Counted from the first letter of the stretch, positions 8,185 to 17,469 are shown. The stretch: 50,290 nucleotides of DNA from Halobacteriales archaeon SW_8_68_21 (GCA_003023405.1 PXST01000007.1:25317-75606), one strand, 5' to 3'. The notes: generated from the letters alone by a model not told the origin. Made by a program: numbers and translations.

Positions 8185-9360
8185 ATGGCCACGCGACTCC
8201 CCGAGTCGGCCTTCGAAGACCGGCTCGCCGCGGTCAGAGACCGTCTCGCAGCGACCGACGCCGACGCCGCGACGTGGGTCGGCGCGACCGCTATCGAGTA
8301 TCTCACCGGATTCCACCACATCCAGACGGAGCGCCCGGTCGTCCTCGCGGTCACCGACGACCGCGTCGAGATCACCGTTCCGAGGCTGGAGGTCGAGCGT
8401 GTCTCGCCGAATCCGCGGATCGACGCCGTCCACGACTACTTCGATTACCCGGGCGGCAAGCCGGTCGCCGCCGCCGTCGAGATGCTGAACGGACTCGGCG
8501 TCGACGCGGTCGCCGCCGACGCCGACGGACCGCCGGGCGTGATGGGGTACGACGGTCCCGCGTTCTCCGACTCGGTCGACGTCGAGACGCAGTCGTGGGT
8601 CGACCGGATGCGCTGGTCGAAGTCCGACGACGAGGTCGAACTGATCCGCGAGTCGGCGAGGTGGGCGAACCTCGGCCACCGCTACCTCGCCGACTACTCC
8701 GAGCCGGGCGCGCACCCGGCGACCGTCTCGCAGCGCGCGTCGACCGACGCGTCCCGAGCCATGCTCGACACGCTCGGCGACGACTACAGCGTCCGCGTCC
8801 GCGGTGACGGTCCGGTCCACGCCGGCTACGTCTCTGGAGAGGAGACCGCGCTCCCGCACGGCCACACCCCGAACGAGCGGCTCTCCGAGGGCGACGTGCT
8901 GGTCACCGGCGCGACCGCGAACGTCGACGGCTACCGCTCGGAGCTGGAGCGGACCATGTTCGTCGGCGACTACTCCGACGAGCAGGAACATTACTTCGAG
9001 CGAATGCTCGAGGCGCAGACGCTCGCGATAGACGCCTTGGGGCCGGGCATACCGGTCGCCGAGGTCGATCAGGTCGTCTGGGACTACTTCGAGGAGCAGG
9101 GCGTGGCCGACCTGGCGCAACACCACGTCGGGCACAACATCGGTCTCGGCGGCCACGAGCCGCCGTACGTCGACCGCGGCTGGGGCGAGCGCTACGACGG
9201 CGACGATGCCCTGATGCAGCCGGGACACGTGTACACGATCGAACCCGGGCTCTACACCGACGAGTACGGCTACCGGCACTCCGACACGGTGGCGATCACC
9301 GGGTCCGGCACGGAACGGCTCACCAACTTCCCGCGCGACATCGACTCGAACGTCGTCTGA
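8185..9360 (+). CDS. M24 family (Xaa-Pro peptidase-like) protein, metal site altered
   Basis: 391 residues with the two-domain architecture of prolidase/aminopeptidase P: a creatinase-type N-domain (about 5-135), then the pita-bread fold. Of the five canonical metal ligands, His317 (HHVGHNIGL) and Glu353 (TIEPGLY) are present. The first Asp aligns with Gly242, the second with Glu253 (SELERT), and the last Glu with Ser366 (RHSDTV). It may therefore be a non-peptidase member, as creatinase is, or use an unusual metal site. The pattern feels familiar from other haloarchaeal homologues, so it is probably not a local mutation. Confidence 0.87.
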   Translation: MATRLPESAFEDRLAAVRDRLAATDADAATWVGATAIEYLTGFHHIQTERPVVLAVTDDRVEITVPRLEVERVSPNPRIDAVHDYFDYPGGKPVAAAVEMLNGLGVDAVAADADGPPGVMGYDGPAFSDSVDVETQSWVDRMRWSKSDDEVELIRESARWANLGHRYLADYSEPGAHPATVSQRASTDASRAMLDTLGDDYSVRVRGDGPVHAGYVSGEETALPHGHTPNERLSEGDVLVTGATANVDGYRSELERTMFVGDYSDEQEHYFERMLEAQTLAIDALGPGIPVAEVDQVVWDYFEEQGVADLAQHHVGHNIGLGGHEPPYVDRGWGERYDGDDALMQPGHVYTIEPGLYTDEYGYRHSDTVAITGSGTERLTNFPRDIDSNVV

Positions 9361-9386
9361 AAGGGGGTCGCCGCTGCTCTCGCCCT

Positions 9387-9539
9387 CTACGCGACTCGGC
9401 TGGCGACTACCTTATGGCCGGTTTCAACGACGTGGTCGCGTCTGAGCGCGTCCGCATCACTGGCGGCGTCCAACAGGCATTCGAAAGCGCATTCACGACA
9501 GACGAGGTGGTGTAGTTCGCTCGGGGTTGTTGTACTCAT
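9387..9539 (-). CDS. Small C2H2-like zinc-finger protein
   Basis: A 50-codon frame from ATG at 9539 to TAG at 9387, filling most of the gap between the M24 and helicase genes. It reads MSTTTPSELHHLVCREC and onward. Candidate zinc ligands are Cys14 and Cys17 (CREC), then His36 and His42 (HVVETGH); an extra Cys21 could substitute. The Cys-x2-Cys ... His-x5-His layout and the HVxxTGH segment are like the small zinc-finger proteins abundant in haloarchaea. It is probably a regulator or nucleic-acid binder; the function is unknown. Codons are GC-rich at third positions and the predicted protein is acidic/polar like real genes here. Confidence 0.7.
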   Translation of the reverse strand: MSTTTPSELHHLVCRECAFECLLDAASDADALRRDHVVETGHKVVASRVA

Positions 9540-9614
9540 ACCTTCTACAGCGCTTTAGGGAACATAGTTATGAGCTACCTACAGACGGGTAATCAATTCG
9601 TACTGGGGGTCGAG

Positions 9615-11954
9615 TCAGCGCGTCTCCCTCGCGGCCGAGAGCTGCGATTCGAACCGGTCGAGCGCGACCTCCACCATGTCCGGACTCACCGGCTGGAACT
9701 CCTCGCGCTCGTGTTCGGGGAGGTACTCCCGGACGCCGTTCCACGAGTCACGAGCGTATCGGGCGTCGAGCAGCACGCGGACCCCGCGTTCGTCCGGACC
9801 GCGGATGACCCGACCGACCGCCTGCCGCGCCTTCCGCACCGCGGGGACGGTGAGCGCCGTCTCGAACCCGGACTCGAACCGTCGGTCGTAGGCGGCGATC
9901 ACCGCTCGCGTCCGCGGTTGGGCGGTGTTGATTATCGGGACGCCACAGACGACGGCGGCGGCGAGTCGGTCGCCGCGGTAGTCGACGCCCTCGGTGAGAG
10001 TCCCGCGCAGGCTCGTCACTAACACCTTCCCGTCGCCGGCGAAGAAGTCGTCTTTCAGCGACTCCGTCTCGCGGTCGCCGGAGGACTTGTCGAGGAGGAC
10101 CGGCTTGTCGAGTCGGTCGGCGAGCGCCTCGGCCATCCACGTCGCCTCCGCGTAGTTCGGGGTCCCGACCAGCACGTTGCCCTCGCGGCGCGCGACCGCG
10201 GCCGTCGCGTCGAGGTGCGCGAGCCGCGTCGGGTTCTCCTCGCCCGGCACGCTGCGGTTCTGATGGGTGAACTTCGGCGCGTCGACCGCGAGGCTGGCGC
10301 GGTTCTCCTCGGGAAAAGAGAGGCCGTACGTCCGTTCGACGACCGGTCGGTCCCGCTCCGCTAGGTGGTCGAGCCCGGTGACCTCGCGGAACAGGTCCAT
10401 CGGCTCCAGCGTCGCGCTCATGAGGACGCCGCCGCCGAACGACGCCAGCCGGTCGCCGATCGGTTCGCTCGGCAGGCAGTTGTGGAGCGCGAGCCGGGCG
10501 TTGTACGCGCGTCGCCACGAGTCCGGCGGCTCCGTCTCGTCGAACGTGCGTTCGAGTTCGATCGCGCGGAAGAAGTCGGTGTGACCCTCGCGGTACCAGG
10601 CGTTGAGGGTGCGACCGACGCCCGGCGCGGCGCGCTGTTTGTCCTCGTCCTCCAGCGAGTCGAGGACGCGCTCGACGACCGCACCGACCCGTTCGGCGCG
10701 CGCCCAGACGCGCTCGCCGTATCCCTCGCGGTCCGCCCACGCCGTGATCTCGTCTTCGCCCGGTTCCTCGGGGTCGCGGAGCGGGATCTCGTCGTCGTCG
10801 AGGCGGTCGAGTTCGCCGCGGAGGTCGGCGTAAAACTCCCGCACTGCTTCGATCTCCTCGATCGTCACGTCAGCGTCCTCCAACTCGCCGCGGACCAAGG
10901 CGGCGTCGTCCGACTCCGCGCCCGCCGACTCGAACGAGAGGGGCTGGACGACGCGGGTGAGTTCGTTCTCGGCGTCGCGGAGGCTCGCGTCCGCGACCGC
11001 ATCACTCACCAGGTCCCGGACGCGCGGTTCGAGCATGTGTGCCTCGTCGCAGACGACGAACGTCGAGTCGTCGAGGAGAGCCCCGGTGAAGGTTCCGGTC
11101 GTCACGGGGTCGAACGCGTGGTAGTAGTTGCCGATGACGACCTCGACTTCGGACACGAGCGCGCCCATTATCGAGTGGGGACAGGAGCCGTGCCCCGCCG
11201 CGAGCCGGACGAGTTCGTCGGCGTCGACGTGGCCGAGTTCGGTCGCATCGAACGGGACCGCCTCGGCCGGGTCGCCGTCCTCCGGGAGGTCGTCAAGGAA
11301 GCCGGCGTAGAAGGGACAGAACTCGGTCCCGTCGTACTCCTCGGTGTCCGGCCGGTACGGGGTCGGCTCGCCGTCGACGGTGAGGTAGTCGGCGGCGGGC
11401 GTATCACCCTGCTCCCCGTCGCTGGGGCCGGACGCGTCGCTCGACCCGGAGCCGGAGTCCAGCAGGCCGACCTGCTGGCTCCGCGCCTCGCTTACGAGGT
11501 TCGAGGTCGTCGTCGCGCCGCCGTCCCCGACGAGGTTCCGGGTGCGTTCGCGGAGCCCCTCGCAGCGCTCGTAGACGTTCTCGCGGTCGATCCCGCCGCG
11601 GTTCTCCCGGGCGTACGGGCAGACGTCGGCCTTGCCGACGAGGGTGAGCCCGGAGACGGGGTCGTAGTCTTCCGGCAGGTTGTCGTTTATCGCCCGTAGG
11701 TCCGTCTCGAACTGGCGAAGCTGCTGTTTGACGCTGGTGAGGACGAAGACGCGCTCGAAGTCGGACGCCGGGTCCCGCACGCGGTCGAGTCCGGCCGTGA
11801 GCGCGAGCATCGTCTTGCCCGTCCCGCAGGCACCCTCCAACGCGAGGAAGCCACCGTCCTCGGCGGCGTCGATGGCGGCGTTGATGCCGTCGGCCTGCTC
11901 GGGGTAGGGTTTGGGGTGGCCGAAGAGGTCGGCCCACGGGGGCGAGTCGGTCAC
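9615..11954 (-). CDS. XPD/DinG-type Fe-S DNA helicase (superfamily 2)
   Basis: 779 residues. Walker A is GACGTGKT (41-48) and the Walker B/DEAH box is VCDEAH (301-306). Between them four cysteines (about C112, C131, C213, C258) occupy the places of the 4Fe-4S ligands of XPD, DinG and FancJ. The C-terminal RecA-like domain ends with motif VI (QAVGRVIRGPDERG). The family unwinds DNA 5'-3' in repair or resolves structured DNA. Acidic insertions near residues 145-190 and 220-250 flank the cluster domain. The gene is a single leftward unit; its ATG at 11954 gives the expected 20-residue lead to the Q-motif region (YPEQ). Confidence 0.93.
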   Translation of the reverse strand: MTDSPPWADLFGHPKPYPEQADGINAAIDAAEDGGFLALEGACGTGKTMLALTAGLDRVRDPASDFERVFVLTSVKQQLRQFETDLRAINDNLPEDYDPVSGLTLVGKADVCPYARENRGGIDRENVYERCEGLRERTRNLVGDGGATTTSNLVSEARSQQVGLLDSGSGSSDASGPSDGEQGDTPAADYLTVDGEPTPYRPDTEEYDGTEFCPFYAGFLDDLPEDGDPAEAVPFDATELGHVDADELVRLAAGHGSCPHSIMGALVSEVEVVIGNYYHAFDPVTTGTFTGALLDDSTFVVCDEAHMLEPRVRDLVSDAVADASLRDAENELTRVVQPLSFESAGAESDDAALVRGELEDADVTIEEIEAVREFYADLRGELDRLDDDEIPLRDPEEPGEDEITAWADREGYGERVWARAERVGAVVERVLDSLEDEDKQRAAPGVGRTLNAWYREGHTDFFRAIELERTFDETEPPDSWRRAYNARLALHNCLPSEPIGDRLASFGGGVLMSATLEPMDLFREVTGLDHLAERDRPVVERTYGLSFPEENRASLAVDAPKFTHQNRSVPGEENPTRLAHLDATAAVARREGNVLVGTPNYAEATWMAEALADRLDKPVLLDKSSGDRETESLKDDFFAGDGKVLVTSLRGTLTEGVDYRGDRLAAAVVCGVPIINTAQPRTRAVIAAYDRRFESGFETALTVPAVRKARQAVGRVIRGPDERGVRVLLDARYARDSWNGVREYLPEHEREEFQPVSPDMVEVALDRFESQLSAARETR

Positions 11955-12062
11955 GTGATCGAGTTACGCGGCATCGAATTTAAACGCTTCATCGGCGCGG
12001 TGACTGAGCGTCGCGGAGTCGCGCGGCTGTGCGACCGCGGCTCCGACGGACGGGCCGCCCGT

Positions 12063-12719
12063 TCACTCCACGATGTCGTGGAGGTCCGAGAGGTTCTCGA
12101 TCTCCCAGGTCGGCCAGACGTTCAGCTCCCAGTCCCGGCGGTGGGGGCGGCGGATGAACGCGGAGTCGATCCCCGCATTCTCGGCCGCTCGCACGTCGGA
12201 TTCGTTGTCACCGACGAACAGTGCGTTCTCGGCGTTCAGGTCGCCGAGTGCCTGTTCGATGTAGTGGGGATTCGGCTTGCGGAGCTGGAGCGAGTGGATC
12301 GTCGGCTCGCGGCCGTACGCGGCCCCCATCCGCTCGAATCCGTCGAAGTGGTCGACGAGGAAGTCGACGGTCGCCTGCTGGTTCGATGAGACGATCCCCA
12401 TCTCGACGTCGAGGTCCTGAAGCTCGTCGAGGTCGTTGTACGGGGTCTTGCGTCCCTCGCGGGCCTCCTGCTGTTGTGCCCGCGACACCACGTCGTCGCG
12501 CGTCCGCCAGAACGACCCTGGATCGAGGTCGTACGTCTGACAGACAGTGCCGACGCTGCCGGGGGTCGCACCGATGGTCATCTGCTCTACGTCGTCCGGA
12601 TCGGGCTCCTCGACGCCGCACTCCTCGAACGCGTTCCGGGTCGCGTCCCGGAGCACGTCGAAGCGCGTGCGGCCCACGAGGACACCGTCGTTGTCGAACA
12701 CGACGGTATCGTACGTCAT
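12063..12719 (-). CDS. HAD family phosphatase
   Basis: 218 residues. Motif I is FDNDGVL (catalytic Asp pair, about 8-14), motif II the Ser in GIVSSNQ, motif III the Lys in LRKPNPHY, and motif IV VGDNESDVRAA. The order and spacing fit the phosphoglycolate phosphatase/beta-phosphoglucomutase-like subfamily with a helical cap between motifs I and II. The substrate is not predictable. It is oriented away from the LOG-like gene; the 136-base gap holds promoters for both. Confidence 0.92.
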   Translation of the reverse strand: MTYDTVVFDNDGVLVGRTRFDVLRDATRNAFEECGVEEPDPDDVEQMTIGATPGSVGTVCQTYDLDPGSFWRTRDDVVSRAQQQEAREGRKTPYNDLDELQDLDVEMGIVSSNQQATVDFLVDHFDGFERMGAAYGREPTIHSLQLRKPNPHYIEQALGDLNAENALFVGDNESDVRAAENAGIDSAFIRRPHRRDWELNVWPTWEIENLSDLHDIVE

Positions 12720-12855
12720 AGCCTCCGTTCACGGCGAGCAGGCATAAGGGTTTCAGTGGCCTACTCGTCGACGAGAATCGTCGCAAACGCGCGGCTCGCA
12801 CCGACATCGGCGGCCAGCAGTCGGTTTTACTACCCCTCGGAACGCTCGTCGCCGT

Positions 12856-13317
12856 ATGCGAGTCAGCGTCATCGGCGGCAGTTCGATCGGTGCCGAAACG
12901 GCGGCGGTCGCGGCGGAACTCGGCGAGCGTCTCGCGGAGCGCAGTCATACCGTCGTCTGCGGCGGTCTCGGCGGCGTCATGGAGGCTGCCTGTCGCGGCG
13001 CTCGCGAGGCGAACGGCGAAACGATCGGGATCTTGCCCACGGACGACCGCAGGGACGCGAACGAACACGTCACGACGCCGATCGCGACGGGACTTGGTCA
13101 CGCGCGCAACGCCTTGGTCGTGTTGAACGGCGACGCCGCGATCGCGATCGACGGCTCTCACGGGACGCTCTCCGAGATCGGGCTCGCGCTCGCGCACGGA
13201 CGAGCGGTGGCCGGCCTCGATACGCACGATGTCGCGGGCGTCGAGGCGGTCGAATCACCGGTGGCGGCCGTCGACTACGTGGAGGATCACGCCGGCGAGA
13301 CGGGCCGACGGGCGTGA
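12856..13317 (+). CDS. LOG/TIGR00725-like nucleotide-binding protein
   Basis: 153 residues with a Rossmann-like fold. The motifs CGGLGGVMEAACRGA and DGSHGTLSEI correspond to the GGxxGxM and PGGxGTxxE signatures of the LOG/lysine-decarboxylase-like group, which cleaves nucleoside monophosphates at the N-glycosidic bond. The usual Pro-Gly-Gly is Asp-Gly-Ser here, as in the shorter TIGR00725 branch, whose activity is not established. The ATG at 12856 directly precedes the first beta strand (RVSVIGG). It ends 1 base before the convergent DUF4013 gene. Confidence 0.87.
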   Translation: MRVSVIGGSSIGAETAAVAAELGERLAERSHTVVCGGLGGVMEAACRGAREANGETIGILPTDDRRDANEHVTTPIATGLGHARNALVVLNGDAAIAIDGSHGTLSEIGLALAHGRAVAGLDTHDVAGVEAVESPVAAVDYVEDHAGETGRRA

Positions 13318-13318
13318 T

Positions 13319-14101
13319 TCAGACCGCGTCCGAACTGCCAGAGCGGACATCACCGGGGACCGGGAAACTGCTCCACAACCGGCCGATGACGGAGTACGCG
13401 GCGACGCTGAAATAGAACCCGACGAACGCTCCGGCGACGGTCCCGAGGATCGGGACAGCGTTGAGCACGGCGGTGACGAGTCCCCCGATCAGGAGTACGG
13501 CGAACATCGTTACCCACGCGACGGCGTACGAGCGCGAGGTCCAGATCGGTTTCAGCGTCCCGACGTCGAACCCCGAGCCGATCGACCGAGTCTGGGCGAA
13601 GTTCGCCAGTGCCGCCGGCAGTAGGTACCCGACGAGGAGCGCGAGGGCGAACCACACGATTCCACCCACGACGGCGACGAGTACGCCGAGTCCGGCGACG
13701 GCCCCGTCTCCGGCGACACCGATGCCGACGCCCGCGACGCCAACGAGAACCGCGGCGATACCTACGGCCAGCGGGACGAAGCCGTAGACGATACCGATCA
13801 CCGTGGCCTTGATCCCCGTGACCGTCATCTCGCTGAACTCGTCGAACGCCGGCGGTACCTCGTCGCCGGCGACGGTGCGGTCAAACACCCGCACGAGGTA
13901 CCCGGCGAGGACGAACAACGGAACGACGAGAAAGCTGAACACCGCGAGAACCCCCCCGATGAGGACGGTTTTCACGACATCATCGCTTTCGGCGGGATAT
14001 CGGATCGCCGACTCGATCGCCCCGGTCATTCCCCCGTACTCTTCGGCGAGCGCCGATTCCCGACCCGTTCGCGCTCCGGTGTCGCCTTTGTCAGTGACCA
14101 T
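13319..14101 (-). CDS. DUF4013 membrane protein
   Basis: 260 residues from ATG 14101; a start 12 codons earlier is possible but adds a non-conserved Cys/Ser-rich stretch. After a polar N-terminus it has about six hydrophobic segments with the DUF4013 pattern: AIRYP near the start, VLAGYLVRVFDRTVAGDEVPPAFDEF in the first loop, and a Gly-rich helix pair. The function of the family is unknown. The 155 bases upstream, shared with the leftward dph2 terminus, contain an AT-rich patch near 14130-14150 that could be the promoter. Confidence 0.87.
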   Translation of the reverse strand: MVTDKGDTGARTGRESALAEEYGGMTGAIESAIRYPAESDDVVKTVLIGGVLAVFSFLVVPLFVLAGYLVRVFDRTVAGDEVPPAFDEFSEMTVTGIKATVIGIVYGFVPLAVGIAAVLVGVAGVGIGVAGDGAVAGLGVLVAVVGGIVWFALALLVGYLLPAALANFAQTRSIGSGFDVGTLKPIWTSRSYAVAWVTMFAVLLIGGLVTAVLNAVPILGTVAGAFVGFYFSVAAYSVIGRLWSSFPVPGDVRSGSSDAV

Positions 14102-14256
14102 TGAACTTCCAGAAACCGAACATGACCCAATACACATAGTTATGATCTGATGAACGGCGCGTCGTCGCGGATAGACGACGATGTCTTTTCACAGGTGGAG
14201 GAACGGGAGAGAACGAATTCGATCGATTCGAAGTGACGGTGGAGGTGCCGGTGCCG

Positions 14257-15300
14257 TTACCAAGTGTCGTGGAACGTGTCGAACTCGATCGAGTCGAGCG
14301 GCTTCTCGCCGACGGCGGCCTCGTACTCGCCCGGCGTCAGCATGGGCTTGTGGAAGCGCGGGCCGTCGTCGGTCGTGATCCGCGGGCAGCCGGTGTTGAC
14401 GAACGCGTCCATGTCGAAGTTCCGGAGGCGGTCCGGCGTCACCTCGTCCATCGTGATCAGGTAGGCGTTCTCGTTGTCGTCGACGATCTCTTGGGCCTTC
14501 TCCCACCGGCCCTGCCCGATCTTCGTACAGAAGATGACGCCCCATTTCTCGGCGTCCATCGCCTTGTGGACCGCGGCGTACCGCTGTTTGAGGAACTGGT
14601 CGTGTTCGGCGACGGACACCGCGTTGTTGACGGGGTCGGCGATGACCACCCGCTTGTCGGGGTGTTCCATCGCGAGGCCGACCGGGTGGAATTTTCCGCC
14701 GCCGACGTACAGCACCTGGTCGGCGTCGATGTCCGCGGAGGCGTAGTTACAGCCGAGCACCTGTCCCTCCTTCGTGAGGCGGTCGTCGCCCCGGCGGGTG
14801 TGGACCTCGTAGCCGCGCTCTTCGAGCCAGTCGGTCATCTCCTCGAACCGGTTCATGTGTTGGGCCGTCGTGACGAGGCCCACGTCGGCGTCCGCTTCCG
14901 GCGGCGACAGCTCCTCCGCCAGCGCGTCCTCCATGATCGGGAACGGGTCGACGTTCGAGAACAGCGGGACGTAGACGATGCTGTCGGACTCCTTCATCGG
15001 CGTGTGGCCGAAGTGGACGAACACGTCCGTCCGCCGCATCAGGTACGTGTCGAGGTCGCAGGCACCGTAGCAGGGCTGCCCGGAGAGCATGAACGTCACG
15101 TCGTCGGGCGCGACCTCGCGGAGGTCGTCGGCGACCTTCGGGCCGCGGCGCTTGAGTCCCTCCGGGAACTGGAGGCCGACCTTCGTGGCGTCCCGCTCGT
15201 CGATGGCTTCTAAGATCCGGTCGAGTTCGTAGTCCCACTCGCGGTCGTGTTTCAGGGCCATCCCCGTCTTCGTCAGGTCGCCCTCCGTGGAGCCGCTCAT
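14257..15300 (-). CDS. dph2: 2-(3-amino-3-carboxypropyl)histidine synthase Dph2
   Basis: 347 residues. This is the radical-SAM-like enzyme for the first step of diphthamide synthesis on a His of elongation factor aEF-2. It transfers the aminocarboxypropyl group of SAM through an unusual 4Fe-4S cluster. The three cluster cysteines come from three repeated domains: C77 or C81 in GQPCYGAC, C184 in LGCNYASAD and C305 in NTGCPRI. LQFPEGLK near 43-50 is the family signature. A later diphthamide enzyme, Dph6, is encoded at 23171-23884. Confidence 0.95.
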   Translation of the reverse strand: MSGSTEGDLTKTGMALKHDREWDYELDRILEAIDERDATKVGLQFPEGLKRRGPKVADDLREVAPDDVTFMLSGQPCYGACDLDTYLMRRTDVFVHFGHTPMKESDSIVYVPLFSNVDPFPIMEDALAEELSPPEADADVGLVTTAQHMNRFEEMTDWLEERGYEVHTRRGDDRLTKEGQVLGCNYASADIDADQVLYVGGGKFHPVGLAMEHPDKRVVIADPVNNAVSVAEHDQFLKQRYAAVHKAMDAEKWGVIFCTKIGQGRWEKAQEIVDDNENAYLITMDEVTPDRLRNFDMDAFVNTGCPRITTDDGPRFHKPMLTPGEYEAAVGEKPLDSIEFDTFHDTW

Positions 15301-15477
15301 ACCGGAAGTTGTGCGGCAGGATGGTTAAACGGCCCGTTCGGGAACGAACGGCGCAACGGGTCCCGGTTACCGGTATCGGACGCCGAGCGGGCTCACGCAA
15401 TCTCCTCTCACTCGACCGGTTCCACGTCCCTGCCGCAGCCGACGGACCTAACCCACGTCCTCGCCAACCGCGCACCG

Positions 15478-16134
15478 ATGACGGACGTTCCGCTCGAACA
15501 CGTTCACGTCGCGCCCGACGAGGGCACGGACGGCGAGCCGGCACCCGCCGTCTTCGTCCTCCACGGTCGCGGGGCCGACGAAGAGGACCTGCTTCCGGTC
15601 GCCGCCGAACTCCCGGAGGGACTCCACGTCGTCAGCCTCCGCGCGCCCGATCCGCTTCGGGGCGGATACACGTGGTACGAACTCGACCTCTCGGCCGGCG
15701 GGCTGGAGTCGAGCCAGCCCGACGCCGCCGACTTCCGGCGCAGCCTCGACCTGATCGTCGAGAGCGTCGAGGCCGCGGTCGACGCTTACGGGCTCGACGC
15801 GGACCGGACCGGTCTGCTCGGGTTCAGTCAGGGCGCGATCACGAGCCTCTCGCTCCTCTTGGAGGACCCGGACCGCTACGCGTGGGTCGTCGCGCTCCAC
15901 GGCTACCTGCCGGATTCACACGGCGACCTCGATCCGGACGGGATCGATGGGAAGCCCGTCTTCGTCGGCGCTGGCGCGGGCGATCGCGTGATCCCCGACG
16001 AGCGAACGAACGCCGCCGTCAAGCGGCTTGAGACCGTCGACGCCGCCGTCACCCACGGGACCTTCCCGGGCGGGCACGGCATCGGTCCGGAGGAGCTGGC
16101 GGCGGTCGTCGAGTTCGTCGCGTCGCAGGTGTAG
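15478..16134 (+). CDS. Alpha/beta-hydrolase, carboxylesterase/phospholipase type
   Basis: 218 residues. It has the alpha/beta-hydrolase fold of the YpfH/carboxylesterase group: HGRGADEEDL near the oxyanion strand (about 28-37), nucleophile elbow GFSQG (Ser), then Asp in GAGDRVIP and His in GGHGIG as the rest of the triad. The start at 15478 is chosen because the longer open frame upstream is Arg/Ser-rich antisense of dph2 and has no homology-like content. The substrate is unknown; short-chain esters are likely for this family. Confidence 0.9.
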   Translation: MTDVPLEHVHVAPDEGTDGEPAPAVFVLHGRGADEEDLLPVAAELPEGLHVVSLRAPDPLRGGYTWYELDLSAGGLESSQPDAADFRRSLDLIVESVEAAVDAYGLDADRTGLLGFSQGAITSLSLLLEDPDRYAWVVALHGYLPDSHGDLDPDGIDGKPVFVGAGAGDRVIPDERTNAAVKRLETVDAAVTHGTFPGGHGIGPEELAAVVEFVASQV

Positions 16135-16203
16135 CGGGCGTCAGACGCGGACGCCGACCCCCGGCTCCGGCAGGTTCAAGCGGCTCGCTCACGACGTTCA
16201 ATT

Positions 16204-16578
16204 ATGAGCGTCGAACAGGTCTCCATCGAGGACCTCGGCCGAGAGCTTGGCGAACGGATCGCCGAAACGCCGGAGTACGAGCGGTTCGAAGCGGCGAGAG
16301 CGGCGGTCCAGCGCGACGAAGAGGTCCAGAGCCGGATCGACGAGTTCGAACAGCTACGCGCGGAGTTCATACAGGCGCGACAGTCCGGACAGGCGACGAA
16401 CGACGGGCTTCAGCGCGTCCAAGAGACGCAGGACGAACTCCACTCGATGCCCGTGATGAGCGAGTACCTCGACGCGCAAGATGAGCTGGAGGACACGCTC
16501 GAAGCCGTCAACGAGGCCATCTCGGAGCCGCTCGCGGTCGACTTCGGCGGCGAGGCGGGCGGCTGCTGTCAGGACTGA
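16204..16578 (+). CDS. YlbF family protein
   Basis: 124 residues, nearly all alpha-helical with long charged heptad-like helices, matching the YlbF/YmcA fold (ELGERIAETPEYERFEAARAAVQRDEEVQSRI and so on). In Bacillus, YlbF-YmcA-YaaT modulate RNase Y and carry Fe-S clusters; haloarchaea do not have RNase Y, so the role here is open. The C-terminus ends GGCCQD: a Cys pair that could bind a metal or cluster. It lies 88 bases before the MinD-like gene on the same strand. Confidence 0.87.
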   Translation: MSVEQVSIEDLGRELGERIAETPEYERFEAARAAVQRDEEVQSRIDEFEQLRAEFIQARQSGQATNDGLQRVQETQDELHSMPVMSEYLDAQDELEDTLEAVNEAISEPLAVDFGGEAGGCCQD

Positions 16579-16666
16579 CCGGCGGCGAGGTCGGCGTCGC
16601 GACGGACCGGCGGTGCGGGAGACCGCTCTCCCGACTGCTTATACCGGATAGCGACGCACACCTCCC

Positions 16667-17365
16667 GTGATAGCCGTCGCCGGCGGCAAGGGCGGAAGCG
16701 GAAAGACGACGACTACCCTCGGACTCGCCCGCGCGCTCTCGCGGCGCGGCGCTCCGGTGGTCGCGGCCGACGCCGACTGGGACCTGCCGAACCTCGCGCG
16801 GCTGGCCGCAGAGACCGCGACTGACTCCACGACGGACGGGTCCGGACCGAGAGCCGTCGACGGCGACGCGTCGACGGTCCTCGACGCGGCCCGCGGGGGC
16901 GAACCGGTGCGTCCAGACCGTACCGGGCCGACGGTCCTCGCGGCCCCGGAGGCCCCGCGGTCCGTCGACCCGAACGCGACGTTCGACGCGCTGGACGGCG
17001 CGACGCCGGACTCAACACCGGTGTTGCTCGACTGCCCGGCCGGGGCGTCGCCCGACGTGGCCGCACCCCTGCGGGCGGCGGACCACGCGCTGATCTCGAC
17101 GCCGCTCCGCCGCGCCGCACTCCGGGACGCTGCCAAGACGGTGGCGATAGCGAAGCGCCTCGACTGCCCACCGCTCGGCGCGGTCGTGATCGGCGAGACG
17201 GGCGTTCCGGACGAGGTGGCGACGCTGCTCGGCTGTCCCGTCCTCGGGGCGATACCGGACGGCGGGGGCGCTCCGCTCTCCGACCCGAACGTCCGGGCCG
17301 CGTACGACGACCTCGCTCGGCGGCTCGGCGGGACGGCGGCGGGGACGGAGTGGCGAATCGCGTGA
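16667..17365 (+). CDS. MinD/ParA-like P-loop ATPase
   Basis: 232 residues from a GTG at 16667. The deviant Walker A motif GGKGGSGKTTTT (about 6-17), with the signature Lys of the MinD/ParA/Mrp group, is followed by the switch I-type DADWDLPN and the Walker B-type LLDCPAG. The GTG is used because the motif begins six residues later and nothing upstream is in frame. The C-terminus lacks an obvious amphipathic membrane-targeting helix, so it need not be a true MinD. The gene is immediately followed by the KaiC-like gene. Confidence 0.9.
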   Translation: MIAVAGGKGGSGKTTTTLGLARALSRRGAPVVAADADWDLPNLARLAAETATDSTTDGSGPRAVDGDASTVLDAARGGEPVRPDRTGPTVLAAPEAPRSVDPNATFDALDGATPDSTPVLLDCPAGASPDVAAPLRAADHALISTPLRRAALRDAAKTVAIAKRLDCPPLGAVVIGETGVPDEVATLLGCPVLGAIPDGGGAPLSDPNVRAAYDDLARRLGGTAAGTEWRIA

Positions 17366-17469
17366 GAGTCACGAGGATGAACGCTCTCGGAACGGCGGAC
17401 GACGGGGCCGTCGACGGCCGAGAAGGCCGTCATCGACAGACCCAAGCGTCCACGGGCGGCAGCGATCGC

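Noticed and set aside
7360..9279. A 639-codon open frame antisense to aIF2-beta and the M24 gene
   Set aside because: Composition is Val/Arg-rich with no domain pattern, and both opposite-strand genes are clear; it is a shadow frame of GC-rich codons.
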